This document shows, piece after piece, positions 1 through 10,404 of a stretch of DNA of 64,000 nt; positions within the stretch are counted from its first letter, which is position 1; the number at the start of each line of letters is the position of its first letter. The notes under the pieces are model-generated. The model ran no database searches, was not told the origin of the DNA, and saw nothing but the letters and a program-made list of their open reading frames with translations. A program made the position numbers and the translations under genes. The stretch is taken from NCBI GenBank assembly GCA_900074885.1, contig FJUW01000004.1:2330578-2394577 (forward strand), in the 5' to 3' direction. The stretch comes from Rhynchosporium graminicola (taxonomy: Eukaryota; Ascomycota; Leotiomycetes; Helotiales; Ploettnerulaceae).

Positions 1-1220
1 CTCTCTTTTCCCTTGCCATCTGTATCAACATCCCCATAGAAGCGATCCCACATTTCTCCCGCTTGATGCCGAGTAGCTTCACCAATGCGAACAGTCATGT
101 CCACTCTTCCCGGTCTAATCAGTGCCTCATCCAACCGATCGACATGATTCGTAGTCAAGAAAGCTATCCGTTCTTCACCAGCAGCTACTCCATCCAACGC
201 ATTCAGTAAACCCGAAAAGGTGACCGTCCCGCCCGAATAACCATCCTCATCCACCTGTCTTCGATTCCTAAACGCCGAGTCTGCATCTTCAAGCAGCAGT
301 ATAGTTTTAATCGGTAACTTGGTTAACAGATGTGCCAGCTTATCGTCCGTCATACCCCTCTCACTCAAATTTATGATCGCTACCCCGAAGTCCAGCTCCC
401 CAGCCAATCCCTGTGTGAAGGAACTTTTCCCACTCCCGGGCGGTCCGTACAACAGATATCCTCGACGATAAGGTATCCCGCGATCCACATACCAGCTCTG
501 TCTAGCCAAGAAATCCTTCACATCGTCCACAATCCGCTCCTTGATCCCTTCATCTAGGACGACAGATTGTAGCGGTCGCTTTTTCCGCGGATCCCCAAAC
601 GGTTTCCATTCGTGCCCTTGACATGTATACATCACCGTCTTCCCTTCCTGGGCAGTCATAGCCATATGATGTGCCTCCCCAAAAATATCCTCGAAAATAT
701 GCCGATGGGCATAGAGCGCCGTAAGAGTAACGGTCTCGTGCGGCTCTCCGGTTTGCATGTTCGCCGTACTCTGTTTCTCCCTGTTCACCTGCAAATACGC
801 ATTTTTATGCCTGATGATATATTTCCCATACCCGGGCTGCAGCGCCATATGCGCCTTCGTAGCCCCTCCATTCTCGGCATTTCGCGAGATGGTGTTGATG
901 GAAAAATCGTGTATGCGTGTTAGTCTCGAGGTGATGAATCCAGCTTGTGGTCGCGGTATGGAGAGCCAGTTTAGGATCCATTGGTAGGAAGGGTCGCGTT
1001 TGCTGATTTCGACATTGATGAGGAGTCTCTTTTTTACTAGAGATGCGCCGCGAACGACACCTCTACGGCCAACTGCAGCGACTGCCCCCAGGCTTGCGAG
1101 ACCTAGCCCACCAGCAAAGAGAGGATTGTTGAATAGCGCATCTAGGGGGAGGAGGTAGGTTGAGGTGGATGGAGAGGTAAAGGTCGTGGTTGATGTAGTG
1201 CCTGAGGGAAGAGTGGACAT
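1..1220 (-). CDS. bcs1: BCS1-type mitochondrial AAA ATPase (3' part missing)
   Basis: AAA-type ATPase of the BCS1 group. In yeast, Bcs1 sits in the mitochondrial inner membrane and inserts the Rieske iron-sulfur protein into complex III. The frame runs unbroken for 406 codons from the ATG at 1220 and leaves the window before its stop. Residues 1-40 are Thr/Ser-rich followed by a hydrophobic segment (FAGGLGLASLGAVAAV) and a basic patch, as expected of the Bcs1 import and membrane anchor. Walker A is GPPGSGKSS (about residues 259-267), Walker B is LLLEDAD (about 308-314), sensor 1 is TTNH, and an RPGRVD arginine-finger region follows. No intron is needed. Fungi carry several BCS1-like paralogues, so orthology to yeast BCS1 is likely but not proven. 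Confidence 0.9.
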   Translation of the reverse strand, partial: MSTLPSGTTSTTTFTSPSTSTYLLPLDALFNNPLFAGGLGLASLGAVAAVGRRGVVRGASLVKKRLLINVEISKRDPSYQWILNWLSIPRPQAGFITSRLTRIHDFSINTISRNAENGGATKAHMALQPGYGKYIIRHKNAYLQVNREKQSTANMQTGEPHETVTLTALYAHRHIFEDIFGEAHHMAMTAQEGKTVMYTCQGHEWKPFGDPRKKRPLQSVVLDEGIKERIVDDVKDFLARQSWYVDRGIPYRRGYLLYGPPGSGKSSFTQGLAGELDFGVAIINLSERGMTDDKLAHLLTKLPIKTILLLEDADSAFRNRRQVDEDGYSGGTVTFSGLLNALDGVAAGEERIAFLTTNHVDRLDEALIRPGRVDMTVRIGEATRHQAGEMWDRFYGDVDTDGKGKE

Positions 1221-2050
1221 TGTTTGATGATGGCGGTTTATTTATTTTTGAAGCTCCTCCTCGGGCCATGAGCTTGTCACTGAACCGAGCCGAGGGGTGA
1301 TCCCGAACCCGACCTCTCCGGCGGAAGAAAAGGTGGCCGGGATTGATAGAGAGCGTGTTTCTTAACGAAACAGTAATCAATCGGTTTTTTTCTAATCGGA
1401 TATCTTTGACATTTTGCTTAAACAAAATCTTTGACTATCCCTCAGTTATTTGCTTAGATTCCATAAGTGCTTTGAATTTCACGTGGAGGAATAAAAGATC
1501 ATTCATATTGGAATTTGGCGCGTCGTTAGTCGAAATCAGCCAATGTATACTAAGGTACCCAACAAGCAACACCCCATCTGGGTTCTGACTATACAATCAC
1601 TTACACACATATAATACCACTACAATTTCTTCTCCGGATGCAGCTATGGCAAATAAAATTCAGGTCAACAGTACTATTATCTCACGCATATTGCTGTCTC
1701 TTTTATATACCTGTAGGTAACCCTCAGGAGGTGAATTTTTCGCGGGTTCTCAGCACGCTAGTACTTTCGGTCTCTCTCATAATAAATTGGACTATGACAT
1801 GTTGCTACCGAGCAAGGTTTGGGCGACAAGTTGATCAGCAATAGTCCCGCAGGTCAGGTCATGTGATTCGCTTCAACAATCAGAGCATCTTGGTCCATAG
1901 TAGATGACAGCATCCTACCATTGGCAGGGGGCTTACAATTTCACCGGCTTATCTGCCTTGGTGCGACCCTTGACCTTGGTGGCTTGGAAAGAGACGACTG
2001 AAGTTTTTTGGGAAGCTATTTTATGAAGCTCTCCTGTTACAGAATCAACA
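1221..2050. other. Intergenic, no gene recognised
   Basis: I see only short unconvincing frames here. The first few hundred bases should hold the promoter of the BCS1-type gene, which reads leftwards. The sequence becomes more AT-rich after about 1360. Confidence 0.5.
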
Positions 2051-2453
2051 GGAATCGATTATTTCGTCATGAGGCCACAAGGCATACACACGTACCACAC
2101 CAAGAGCCACGCATGCCGCTTTTTCTCGCTTAATAATTGACTTGAGGAAATCGTACGAAAGTAGAACTAGGGAGTAATTCTAGCACTTCTATGATAGCGA
2201 AACTATACCCTAAGAATAATTTGAAAAGAGCATTCTTATCAGGCTAGTCTAAGATTAATTATACACTACCTTAGGAAATATTTTGAATTGCGTATAAGGT
2301 AGCACTTTAATAAATGAAACTAGGGTATTAGAGGGGAATAGCCTCGCTTAATTTATTAAGATAAAGTGGCATGTCCGGGCGTCTTATGCCTGATACAGGG
2401 TTAACTTTAGGCCTGTTTTTGCCTTATGGCCTCATGACGAAATAATCGATTCC
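2051..2453. mobile_element. MITE with 33-bp terminal inverted repeats
   Basis: The left end (2051-2083) and the right end (2421-2453) are inverted copies of each other with a single mismatch over 33 bases; the core is ATCGATTATTTCGTCATGAG. The unit is 403 bp and non-coding. The flanks CAACA (left) and CAACG (right) could be a slightly altered 5-bp target duplication. A diverged copy of its right sub-terminal region (2371-2435) appears inverted at 2941-3010, inside the next element, so this is a repeat family and not a chance palindrome. Confidence 0.75.
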
Positions 2454-3549
2454 CAACGCAGAGTATAAGCTCCATTCATTCCAGAGCAGAGTTGTGTCTT
2501 GTCACAGACGTGCAATTTACTTACCGTATTAACTCGGCTATAGAGACGGACGAAGATTGCTGTACGCGTGTAACATGTGAACCTATTTTGGGCTAATATA
2601 TAGTAATACTTGTAACTCAATCGTCCTAGCTAAAGGGGGCTCACATGGTACGATATCGTAAGAAAGGTACGAAAGTACAGGCGTATAGCGATCTATGCCC
2701 ACTCGCTTTAGTCCGTATGGAGTAACTTACTAGACCCCAGACTGAAATGAAGCTAAGGATAAACGTTATTTCATTACCTACCTTAGATACACAAAAAGGA
2801 TAGATGAATCCCTGATCTTAGCGTAATCGCCACCTGTAAACGCGATCTCGGGTTCGGTAACTTAGCGACCTAGGTGATCTGTGGGCCGCCCCCTTTACTT
2901 ACCTTGCTACCGAATTGCTCGGATACGATTCAAAAGGTATGAGGCCACAAGTCACAAATAATCCCAAAAATTAACCCTGCATCAGGCATGAAAGCACGCG
3001 CATGTCATTTCATCGACGTCAATTAAGCTAGATTATACCATCGGTAGTACGGAACATACAATTCCGTACGAAAGGGAGTTGACAGTGGGTCTCGTCCAGC
3101 CTTGTCTTCTGGCTTGACATTCGAGGGAAGTTCATAGAGACAGTTCTGGAAATGTAAATTGCTGATTGGAAGTATAACCTACTTTGGGGAGGGAAATTGG
3201 TATCGAAGGTAAGATCCTAAGCTTTTTATGTTCGTGCTGAAAGATCTACAGAGGTTCAACGGTTATCTTTCACCCCTAGTTTCAGCAGGGGGACTGCAGC
3301 TTTCCCTATTACAGTAGTGACTGCTCCGTGCTATAGGTTATGTACACCAAAATCTTCTCTTATTTAAAACCTGATTGAGAAAAGCGTCAAGTAGCCGGGA
3401 ACCCCTACAAAGTCAGGGGGTAAAAGATACCAGCTGTACCTCCGTAGACTCAACTTCTTCCAAATGATAAATGTTAAACTATATAAGGTTATTGGGTTAT
3501 GTCCCTCGAAAGGTAAAGTCGTCTTATTCTACGCGCCGCATTAGTTTTC

Positions 3550-3557
3550 TATATAAG
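3550..3557 (+). promoter_or_regulatory. TATA box of the secreted-protein gene
   Basis: TATATAAG lies about 90 bases upstream of the ATG at 3645. It is followed by a pyrimidine-rich stretch (CTCTCCTCACTACC) and an AC-rich leader typical of fungal promoters. This supports 3645 as a real start in an otherwise decayed region. Confidence 0.5.
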
Positions 3558-3644
3558 TAACGTCCCTGCCCAATCGTTTCCGCACACTCTCCTCACTACC
3601 ACACAAACCACGCTTCACTCTTATAACAACACCTGCTTTTCACA

Positions 3645-4200
3645 ATGCGATCACCCGCCTTCCTTACGGCATTGGTTCTCGGGCTCAGCGCCTTGACTGC
3701 CGCTTTCTCTAGCCCAAACAACAGTATGTATTTTCCCGGGACTTCAAGATCTGACACTGTTAACAATCTGTAGTTGAGGAGCGCCTAATCAAGGAAAAGC
3801 GTGACGGCGGCCTCGGGGGTACAACACCCCCTAAAGCAATTACTACATTCCTTGACCTAACTTTGGATCAACAGCTATCTGCACTCCTGGCGGACACGAC
3901 TGCGTTGCTAGATACGGTCTTTATTGTGACGGTAAGGGACCTATTTCATTTATGCGAAATATGCAGGAAACTAACCTATATCAGAGAAAACACAAACATG
4001 TCAGTTCAAAGGGAACAAACATAAGTTATAAATCAAACGTAGGGAAAGCATGGAGGCATGGGCTTGTCTCCTGTAGCGGTATTGAATCGAGGTTAGCACT
4101 ACGAGACCTGCACCGAACGAGATCTCTTCTTTATTGTCTATTGATTATTGCATTCTTCAATACTGTACGTACGAAAGTACGTTTACAATGTTCCCCTTAG
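3645..4200 (+). CDS. Small secreted protein with Kex2-like site (three exons)
   Basis: Model: exons 3645-3723, 3774-3931, 3985-4200. Intron 1 is GTATGT..TGTAG (50 nt); intron 2 is GTAAGG..CTAAC..CAG (53 nt). The product is 150 aa. If intron 2 is retained the frame stops at 4024 (about 109 aa). Residues 1-22 form a signal peptide (MRSPAFLTALVLGLSALTA..). Exon 2 opens with a charged stretch ending in KEKR, a plausible Kex2 cleavage site, followed by a Gly/Thr-rich piece and LTLDQQLSALLADTTALL, a likely amphipathic helix. No family is recognised. It lies inside a possible transposon-like unit, and two broken copies follow at 4500-5060. The splice sites, promoter and conserved KxKR argue for a gene. 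The third exon is the least certain. An effector-like role would be pure inference. Confidence 0.5.
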
Positions 4201-4499
4201 TCGACCAGGGAGGCTTTATGGGTCGTGTAGCTTTCCTTTTACCAGCAAAAAACAAGCTATTACCTTCATATAAGAAAATCAGTGCGTTCTAAGAATACTA
4301 CCCTCCTAGATTAGCTATCAGTCCCTTGGAACCTACTAGGGATAATACTTGAACGCTGTACCACCATAAATATGGGTATGCCTGGCGTCCTCATGACGAA
4401 GTAATCATATCCAGCTTTGCTGTGTGGTGGATTACTGTCAGACTCAATAAGACATGCGAAACCAAAGTATTTTGTGTGAAACTTTTCATAGTCTACATT

Positions 4500-4840
4500 C
4501 GCATTACTAACAATTTACTGCCGACGACCGCTCAACCAAGGCAAAGCGTTACGGCACAACTGTCGATGACAAAACACCCTCGAACGCTATTGCTATACTC
4601 CTTGGTCTAACTATGAAACAATAGCTTCCTGCGATCCCAACAACCTCTACAGTTGTAGTCGTTATTTGGTTTTTATTGTGACTCTAAGTAACCCTACTCT
4701 TTCCAAAAGTAAGAGATTCGCAGGAAATTGATATACTTTCAGCGGCTACAAGCAAATATGTGCCTGAATGGAGGGAAACGCTCATCTACAGAATAGCAAA
4801 GAGGCTGTGGTAATACGAGACCCTCTATCCCGGTTGCTAC
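4500..4840 (+). pseudogene. Decayed copy 2 of the small secreted-protein gene
   Basis: From the intron-1 branch site (ACTAACAAT) through exon 2 and into intron 2/exon 3, this stretch aligns base by base with the gene at 3645-4200. The KxKR dibasic site is kept (KAKRYG), as is the LT..Q helix region. The frame ends at a TAG (4622-4624) exactly where the intact copy has CAG, a C-to-T change in CpA context as RIP would cause. Exon 1 with its signal peptide is not recognisable; the right-end inverted repeat at 4384-4412 lies just upstream. Confidence 0.5.
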
Positions 4841-5060
4841 AAGACCACAACCTAACCTATGACTCAATAGCTTCGTGCGATAGGAACAATCCTCACAGCT
4901 GTGATTCCCCACTTACCTGTATTCGTAACTGACCCCTTTCAGTTCTGAGAAATTAACATGAAATTAATTTTATTACCAGCGGCTAGCTGTGAGAATGCCA
5001 GGCCTTGTCAGTGGGTGACTATCGGGAAAAATCACTAGCAAGAGAATTTCTCCTAGGGAT
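4841..5060 (+). pseudogene. Decayed copy 3 of the small secreted-protein gene (5' truncated)
   Basis: A third copy starts within the exon-2 equivalent (CCTAACCTATGACTCAATAG) and continues through the intron-2 acceptor (CCAGCGGCTA, shared with copy 2). It carries the same TAG at the same codon as copy 2 (4868-4870). Copies 2 and 3 are therefore closer to each other than to the intact gene, suggesting stepwise tandem duplication. Confidence 0.4.
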
Positions 5061-6361
5061 CTCGATGCAACGCTGGCCCACTGAGCCTCTTTTGAAAGAG
5101 CTCCTCTTCTGATATCCTGTATCCATCTTCTATTCTTGTAACTTGTACGTACACGCAGTTGGCGAGGGGTGCTTGGCTATACGTCGTGTTGAATTCATCC
5201 TTTGCCTCTCCTCCCATATTTAGAAGGCAGTTGAGTCTTCGCTTCTATTTTGCCTGATGATAGGTGGACATTGGACAATCATTTCGTGTTTCCACATAAA
5301 GTGACTCAATTTTGCACTGTACTTGGCGACTGGCATTGGCCCTTGGGGCAAAGGCTTTAGGGTAACGAGCAGTCGCTCGAAGTTTGGACACTATCATTAC
5401 CATCTCATCCTCAAATCAGCGGAAGAAGCTCCGAAACATTTAATGCCTTTGGACTAGGTTGTGGTCGGATAGAAGGCCACAATGAGTTTCACGAATCACG
5501 AAGTCGTTAATTTAAAATGGAGCCATTTGCTATTATTAGACCACGTTGAAAGTAAAAGCTTAAACTAGTCGACAGAGACCATTATTCCACTACAGTGACA
5601 GCAACAGACTAAGCGTGTTGTTGAGTCTCAACCTTGGTCACTGAAATTCGGCTGTCCCAAATGCTCCAAGTACTACTGAGTTGAACTGTTGACCATTTGC
5701 GCATTCCCCGTCACAGCCCAAGAGCTTGCTATACGCTCGCTGACACCTACATTTTGCGTTGTCATCCGGGGTAGCTTCTGTCGCTTGCGGTATATCCATA
5801 TTGGAGCGGGCCAAAATGCCTCAAGATCGCTAGCTCGATGGGGATTGATCAACCTGGAACGTGATGGTGATAGATGCGAAAGAAAACAATATGGAAGGAT
5901 GAAAACATGGGGAAACTGTGACACAGATTTTCTGGGGACTTCAGCCTCTAATATATGCTTCAATCACGCATATTTGGGCGTCGACAAGGAGAGGAAATGT
6001 GAGAACAAATTTCAGATAACTTTCAGGGTCACAGTTGAGGCATCTTGGCATGCTCCAATCTCGATATCGCAACAAAATTTCTTCTAATTCATCTCAGGTA
6101 TTCCTCAATTCAGGATCCACGGATATAGGTCACTATCATGTAACAATGACTCAATTGATCGCCATAGAAGGGCCCAAAGCAAGCAGAGGCATCTGTCAGC
6201 TCTCGTTGTTGATCTAGAGCTCGTGAAAAAATGTCCAAGGGCGATCTAGTTGCACTTTTGTTTATCTTTTGTGAGCATTCTTCCCTTTTTTACTTCTGAA
6301 TCACTTCTTTTTTTGCGAGGTCTGATCTGTGGTCGTCATGTTGCTCATCTCCTAGGAATAG
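5061..6361. other. Intergenic, no gene recognised
   Basis: The frames here (for example 5689-6087) have neither family motifs nor convincing splice signals, and the overlapping frame on the other strand is equally long. I read it as non-coding or too decayed to identify. Confidence 0.4.
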
Positions 6362-6592
6362 CCCAAAGCCCGAGTTGACAATCCACCCAATACCGCTAAC
6401 ATCGAAGCACAAGATACTCCAGCTCAACAACGCATTACTTTTCAGCCAGGCAATCGTCTTGGACGTAATAAGAAAGATTCCTCCGCCCGTCAACGTTCAG
6501 CTAGTAGCAAATCTATCTCGAACATCCGAAGTCGCACTCGATCAGTATCTGGTATACCTGTCGAGTTCCGCTCCCTGACCTTCTTACAGTGA
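6362..6592 (+). pseudogene. Orphan exon, possibly N-terminus of a P-type (Na,K-like) ATPase
   Basis: A 76-codon frame opens after an AG acceptor at 6360-6361 and ends at TGA 6590-6592. It is basic and Ser/Arg-rich (QRITFQPGNRLG, RSRTRSVSG) and finishes with IPVEFRSLTF. That ending resembles the VPxxYRTLS segment at the start of fungal type-IIC (Na,K-ATPase-like) pumps. No transmembrane or catalytic part of such a pump follows, so if the match is right this is a stranded fragment. The assignment is from memory of the family and is weak. Confidence 0.3.
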
Positions 6593-6726
6593 TAGGCCAT
6601 TGTATTCGGAAAGAGTTCAATTCAAGCTTCTCCCGAAAATATTTTGGGCCGCTTAGCAAGACAGTACTAGTATATTTTCGTCTGCCTCACTTTTAAACTA
6701 ATTGCAAAATTTTCAGTTGTTCTGTT

Positions 6727-7693
6727 TCACAATGCAGGAATAACATAGTCTTCTTGCAACTCCTCTTCTCTTCGCTGATAATCGATGGCCCTCGCAACCT
6801 TTTCAACAAGCTCAGGCCCGGCAATCAATTCTAACAAATGAAACGTAGCATCAATCCCACAGGCTACTCCACCAGCAGTGATCAGTCTTGGTAGACCTTC
6901 CTCGTCTGAGTCAACCCATCTGGCTCGCACAACTTTCGTAGTTGAGTTATCTATAGAAGTCAACTCAAGTTGTCCACATTAGAATTCGAGGCGAGAGATT
7001 GGGAAGATCGCCGTTCTTAGCAAAGTCGTCATATTGTTATGCGACTTTGAAGATCACATCAGATAAATTTCTGTGATGCTTCTTTGACCTTAGATCCGAT
7101 TTGCGACCGACCACTGCACTGCAGCTGACCGATTCTGGACGGAACTGAAATTTCCCAGCCACGGTCTGAATGTTTCGCAAAAATTTGAACTTACTATCAG
7201 CACACAATTTCTTCTGGGTTGGCAAATAAGCCCAATGCGTAGTCGCAATTCGGCCGTCCAACTTCCTAAGTCCCGCGAGAAACAGCGAGCCGGTGCATAC
7301 AGTCAATATCAAACCATCCTTTTTGTCCGCATATTGATCCAGGAACTCAACAAAGCCGCTTTCTTCTTTCCTCTCCCAATGCAAGTTCAACATTTTTGAA
7401 ATCTCCTCCCAAGCACCGCCGGGTAAAAGCACGATATCCCACTCTTCAACGCGCGCCAACGCATCTCTAAGCGAGATGTCCCGAGCGATGGAAATGTTCT
7501 CGATAGACCTCGTGAGTGGGTTCGAAGAGGCGATGGTGATGATAAACATAGAGGAGCTCGAGTTGCCATTTGCTTGGGATAGGACTTCGATTGGACCGTT
7601 AGCGTCGAAGGTGTTGAAGTCTGGAAAGAGGGTGATGAGGACTCTAATTGGGCGAGGGTGAGACCTTTGTAGAGCACGCGGCGAGGAAGTCAT
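6727..7693 (-). CDS. DJ-1/PfpI family protein (isonitrile hydratase-like group)
   Basis: Two exons, 7693-7195 and 6950-6727, joined across a GTAAGT..CTATAG intron of 244 nt, give 240 aa in one continuous frame (codon AAT across the junction). Features are those of the DJ-1/PfpI superfamily: the PIRVLITLFPDF strand with FDANGPIEVL, DIVLLPGG, the nucleophile elbow VCTGS with its cysteine, ATTHW, then KVVRARWVD and LITAGGVACGID in exon 2. This arrangement is typical of fungal isonitrile-hydratase-like or transcription-regulator-like members; the substrate cannot be read from sequence. An in-frame ATG 13 codons upstream (7732) is possible. I preferred 7693, just before the conserved domain. The intron is four to five times longer than its neighbours', and without splicing the frame stops at 7037. 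Confidence 0.82.
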
Positions 7694-7732
7694 CTTGCCA
7701 ATTGATGCTGTAAACTTGATAAAATTGTGCAA

Positions 7733-9258
7733 AGAATATTATTGGGATGTGTTTGGTGAACAATTTCATCCTTAGACGAAAGCTTTATACAGTTGGCTGC
7801 ATCAGGTGGGAAGACAATTACACCGAACCTACCTTCGCAGAAAGAGTCGTATATCCGTAGCGAAGGCGGATATTGAAATATCTGAGTCAATGAGTCTTTA
7901 TCAATCGTATTGATTTCTTTGACTAGCCCTCATCGCGCCTTTCTTGGATATAAAATGTACTTGCGGAGTGAAATTGCGCCGATGACCGGGTTTCGGCTTG
8001 CACCTGGTGAGGCGGGTTTTCTCCGAATGACGGACCGGACCGTACCGAGGCGGGTCTAATTCTTCGCCCGCAGGCAAGCCGAGAGCTTGCCTGGGCCATC
8101 AATTGGAGGGCTGTAACTAAATGTGATGACTCGGTGTTAAGTCGCGATATATCACAGAACATCGCCTTAAGTCAAATTCCCAAATGAAATGAAAATCTGG
8201 TGCCTTTACTAGATGCCAAGACAACGTTCACAAAGTGCACGACTGACTTGAACGCGAAATGATGTGAGTTCCACGTGGGAGAATACAGTCGTAGATTACT
8301 GACAAAGCTGGGATATTCCGGAATGAAAAAATCGGGACTGTTGCGTGTTTTCAGATATCGTACCTTGTGTTGGCGAGGCGCAGCTGCTGAAAGCCATTGC
8401 AGCTCTCGGGATGTGTGTTATAGGCGCCTTTGAGCCCTTTGGATGTACATGATGTGTTGTACTAATTAACTCAATGCTCGTGGATCCGATCGATTCTTGA
8501 AAGCAGCATGCGGCACTAACTAGCGAATGCGCGGCTTAGGTCGTCCCGAGGACCTCGCTTCTTGAAACGATTTGTTTAATTTTTGTTTGTTTATCAACAC
8601 GGACCTACCTCGCTTAAGAAGTGTGCGATAGGCTATCATTTACTGGGCTTGAAATTTCGGAAAGAATGTGTGCCCAGCATGTTTCTGCTCTCTAGAGGGA
8701 GTCCTCCAAGTCTTGCCAAGAGAGATCGACAACTTTGGTCTGGTAGGACTTGTACAACGTGTCTCGGACAAGAAACATCTTTGTACCTTTTTCTGCTGTC
8801 TCTCACAAAGATCCAATTCCTCGTCACGTCCAGAGATCCGGGAACGAACCGAAGTGCTGTGCCTCCATCCAATTTCCGGGTCTTGAATAGGAAGATTGGC
8901 TGGTCAACTGTCCAGCCAATCAGATATAGTCCTTCGAGTGGCTAAATGCTAAGCTATCATAGACTCGCATATATTACCTTGTATACATGAATTGGTAAGC
9001 AATTGTTCAATTAAACCACGTGTAAAAATTAGTCGCTTGAGCGCATCATCTCATGTACAAGGTAGTGAACGTCATTGACAGTTGGTCCAAGCCATTCATA
9101 CCCTCTTGGCGCATTCTTGGCCCGAATTCCCCACCCCGAACTCGTCTGAGGCCTTCCCACTTATTTATTTACTCATCCCATCGCGAAACCACTAAAGTTT
9201 ATTCAGAATTGCTCTTTTCTATTCGCTCCTCGACTCTTACAAAGCTTCAAGATCCAAG
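7733..9258. other. Intergenic, no gene recognised
   Basis: It separates the leftward DJ-1 gene from the rightward hydrolase gene, so it holds both promoters. Frames of 60-120 codons near 8583-8945 lie on both strands and show no motifs. A pyrimidine-rich leader precedes the ATG at 9259. Confidence 0.45.
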
Positions 9259-10404
9259 ATGCGTGTTCAATTGCAATTGCTGGCCTTTGTGGCACCTCTT
9301 ACATTTGCATCACCAGAGACTTACGGCTACGATCCAGTGCTGAAGCACGAACACCCCGGCCAATTGTTCAACCATGTTTCTAGCAAATCCAAATGTATAG
9401 GTGGCGTCTTGACAAATACAAACTCGACAGGAAAATACGAAACTGTAGGGGGCAGTAAGTGATAGTAGAATGAGTGTGAAAGTACGAGCTAATTGAGATC
9501 TAGCCAACACTTACCTGGCATATCCACCAGGAAAGCCTAAAAATGAGAAGAAGACCGATGTCGCCATTCTGTACCTCACTGATATCTTCGGAACCCAACT
9601 TGTCAACAATCGATTGTATGTTTGGTGTTGTAAGAAATATTGGAAGGGTCAAGCTGATTTTTATAGGCTGGCAGATAGTCTTGCTCTTGCAGGCTACTTT
9701 GTTGTGCAACCTGACCTTTTTAACGGCGATCCAAGTACATGCTGTCTTCTTTGATGCCACAAGCGTTTCATTGACACACCCCTAGTTCGCGTCGATCAAT
9801 TGGGAGACCCAAGCTTTAACATCACAGAATGGAGTCAACGCCATCCTCAAGCAGCGATCGATGCTATCGTCACTAGTAGCATCGCAGCGATGAAAAAAGA
9901 TTATGGTGTCAAGAAGATCGGCGGTGTTGGATATTGGTATGTTCACTTTTGCTCAAGTGAAACCTGCCCCAACTATTCAATCGCTAACACCAATATGATA
10001 TAGCTTTGGTGGCAAATACGTCGCCAGATTCCTCGCTCCTGGCAAAGGTCTTGATGCAGGTTTTACCGCACATCCCAGTAATGTCGTTGCAGATGAGTGG
10101 AAAGGGGTTGCTGGACCGCTGAGCATTGCTTTCGGAGGTCAGTCCCCCCTTCTTACTATCTCACTTTCTTCCACAAGAGAACCTCTAACATGCAACAGAA
10201 CTGGATGCATCGAGCACTCCAGCCCAACGTGCCGCAGCCGAAGCCATCTTCCAATCTACCAACATCACTTTCCAAACAAATCTCTACTCAAACGCTGAGC
10301 ATGGCTTCGCAGTCCGAACTAACTTGACAGATCCCCAGAAGGCCTTTGCGCAGGAGAGTGCGTATTTCCAGGCTGTGAGGTGGTTTGATGCTTGGATCAA
10401 ATGA
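9259..10404 (+). CDS. Secreted dienelactone hydrolase family protein
   Basis: Six exons: 9259-9454, 9504-9615, 9667-9734, 9786-9936, 10004-10137, 10199-10404. The five introns are 49-67 nt with GT..AG ends; the product is 288 aa. The alpha/beta-hydrolase fold carries the dienelactone-hydrolase triad: Cys176 in GYCFGGKY, Asp223 in GELDAS and His255 in NAEHGFAV. The Cys codon is split by intron 4, so the motif only appears after splicing, which supports the model. Residues 1-18 look like a signal peptide (MRVQLQLLAFVAPLTFAS) and several N-x-S/T sites follow, so secretion is likely. The family opens lactone rings during aromatic-compound breakdown, but many fungal members are uncharacterised and the substrate is unknown. 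Confidence 0.9.

Larger units (their letters stand above)
2921..4412. mobile_element. Possible 1.5-kb TIR-bounded unit enclosing a secreted-protein gene
   Basis: The left end (from 2921: GGATACGATT, ~9 variable bases, ATGAGGCC) and the right end (4384-4412; reverse complement GGATATGATT, ~9 bases, ATGAGG) match each other and the terminal repeats of the MITE at 2051-2453. The left sub-terminal stretch 2941-3010 also matches the MITE interior. Between the ends lies the complete spliced gene at 3645-4200 with its promoter, and no transposase. I see no convincing target duplication, so the unit may be a non-autonomous element with a passenger gene or two independent element ends flanking a gene. 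Confidence 0.45.

Noticed and set aside
5673..6087. Overlapping frames of 96 and 132 codons on opposite strands
   Set aside because: Each is about as long as the other, neither has a motif, start context or splice signals; treated as chance.
8583..8945. 120-codon frame between the DJ-1 and dienelactone hydrolase genes
   Set aside because: Matched by overlapping frames on both strands, with no family signature and no codon-level pattern I could defend.
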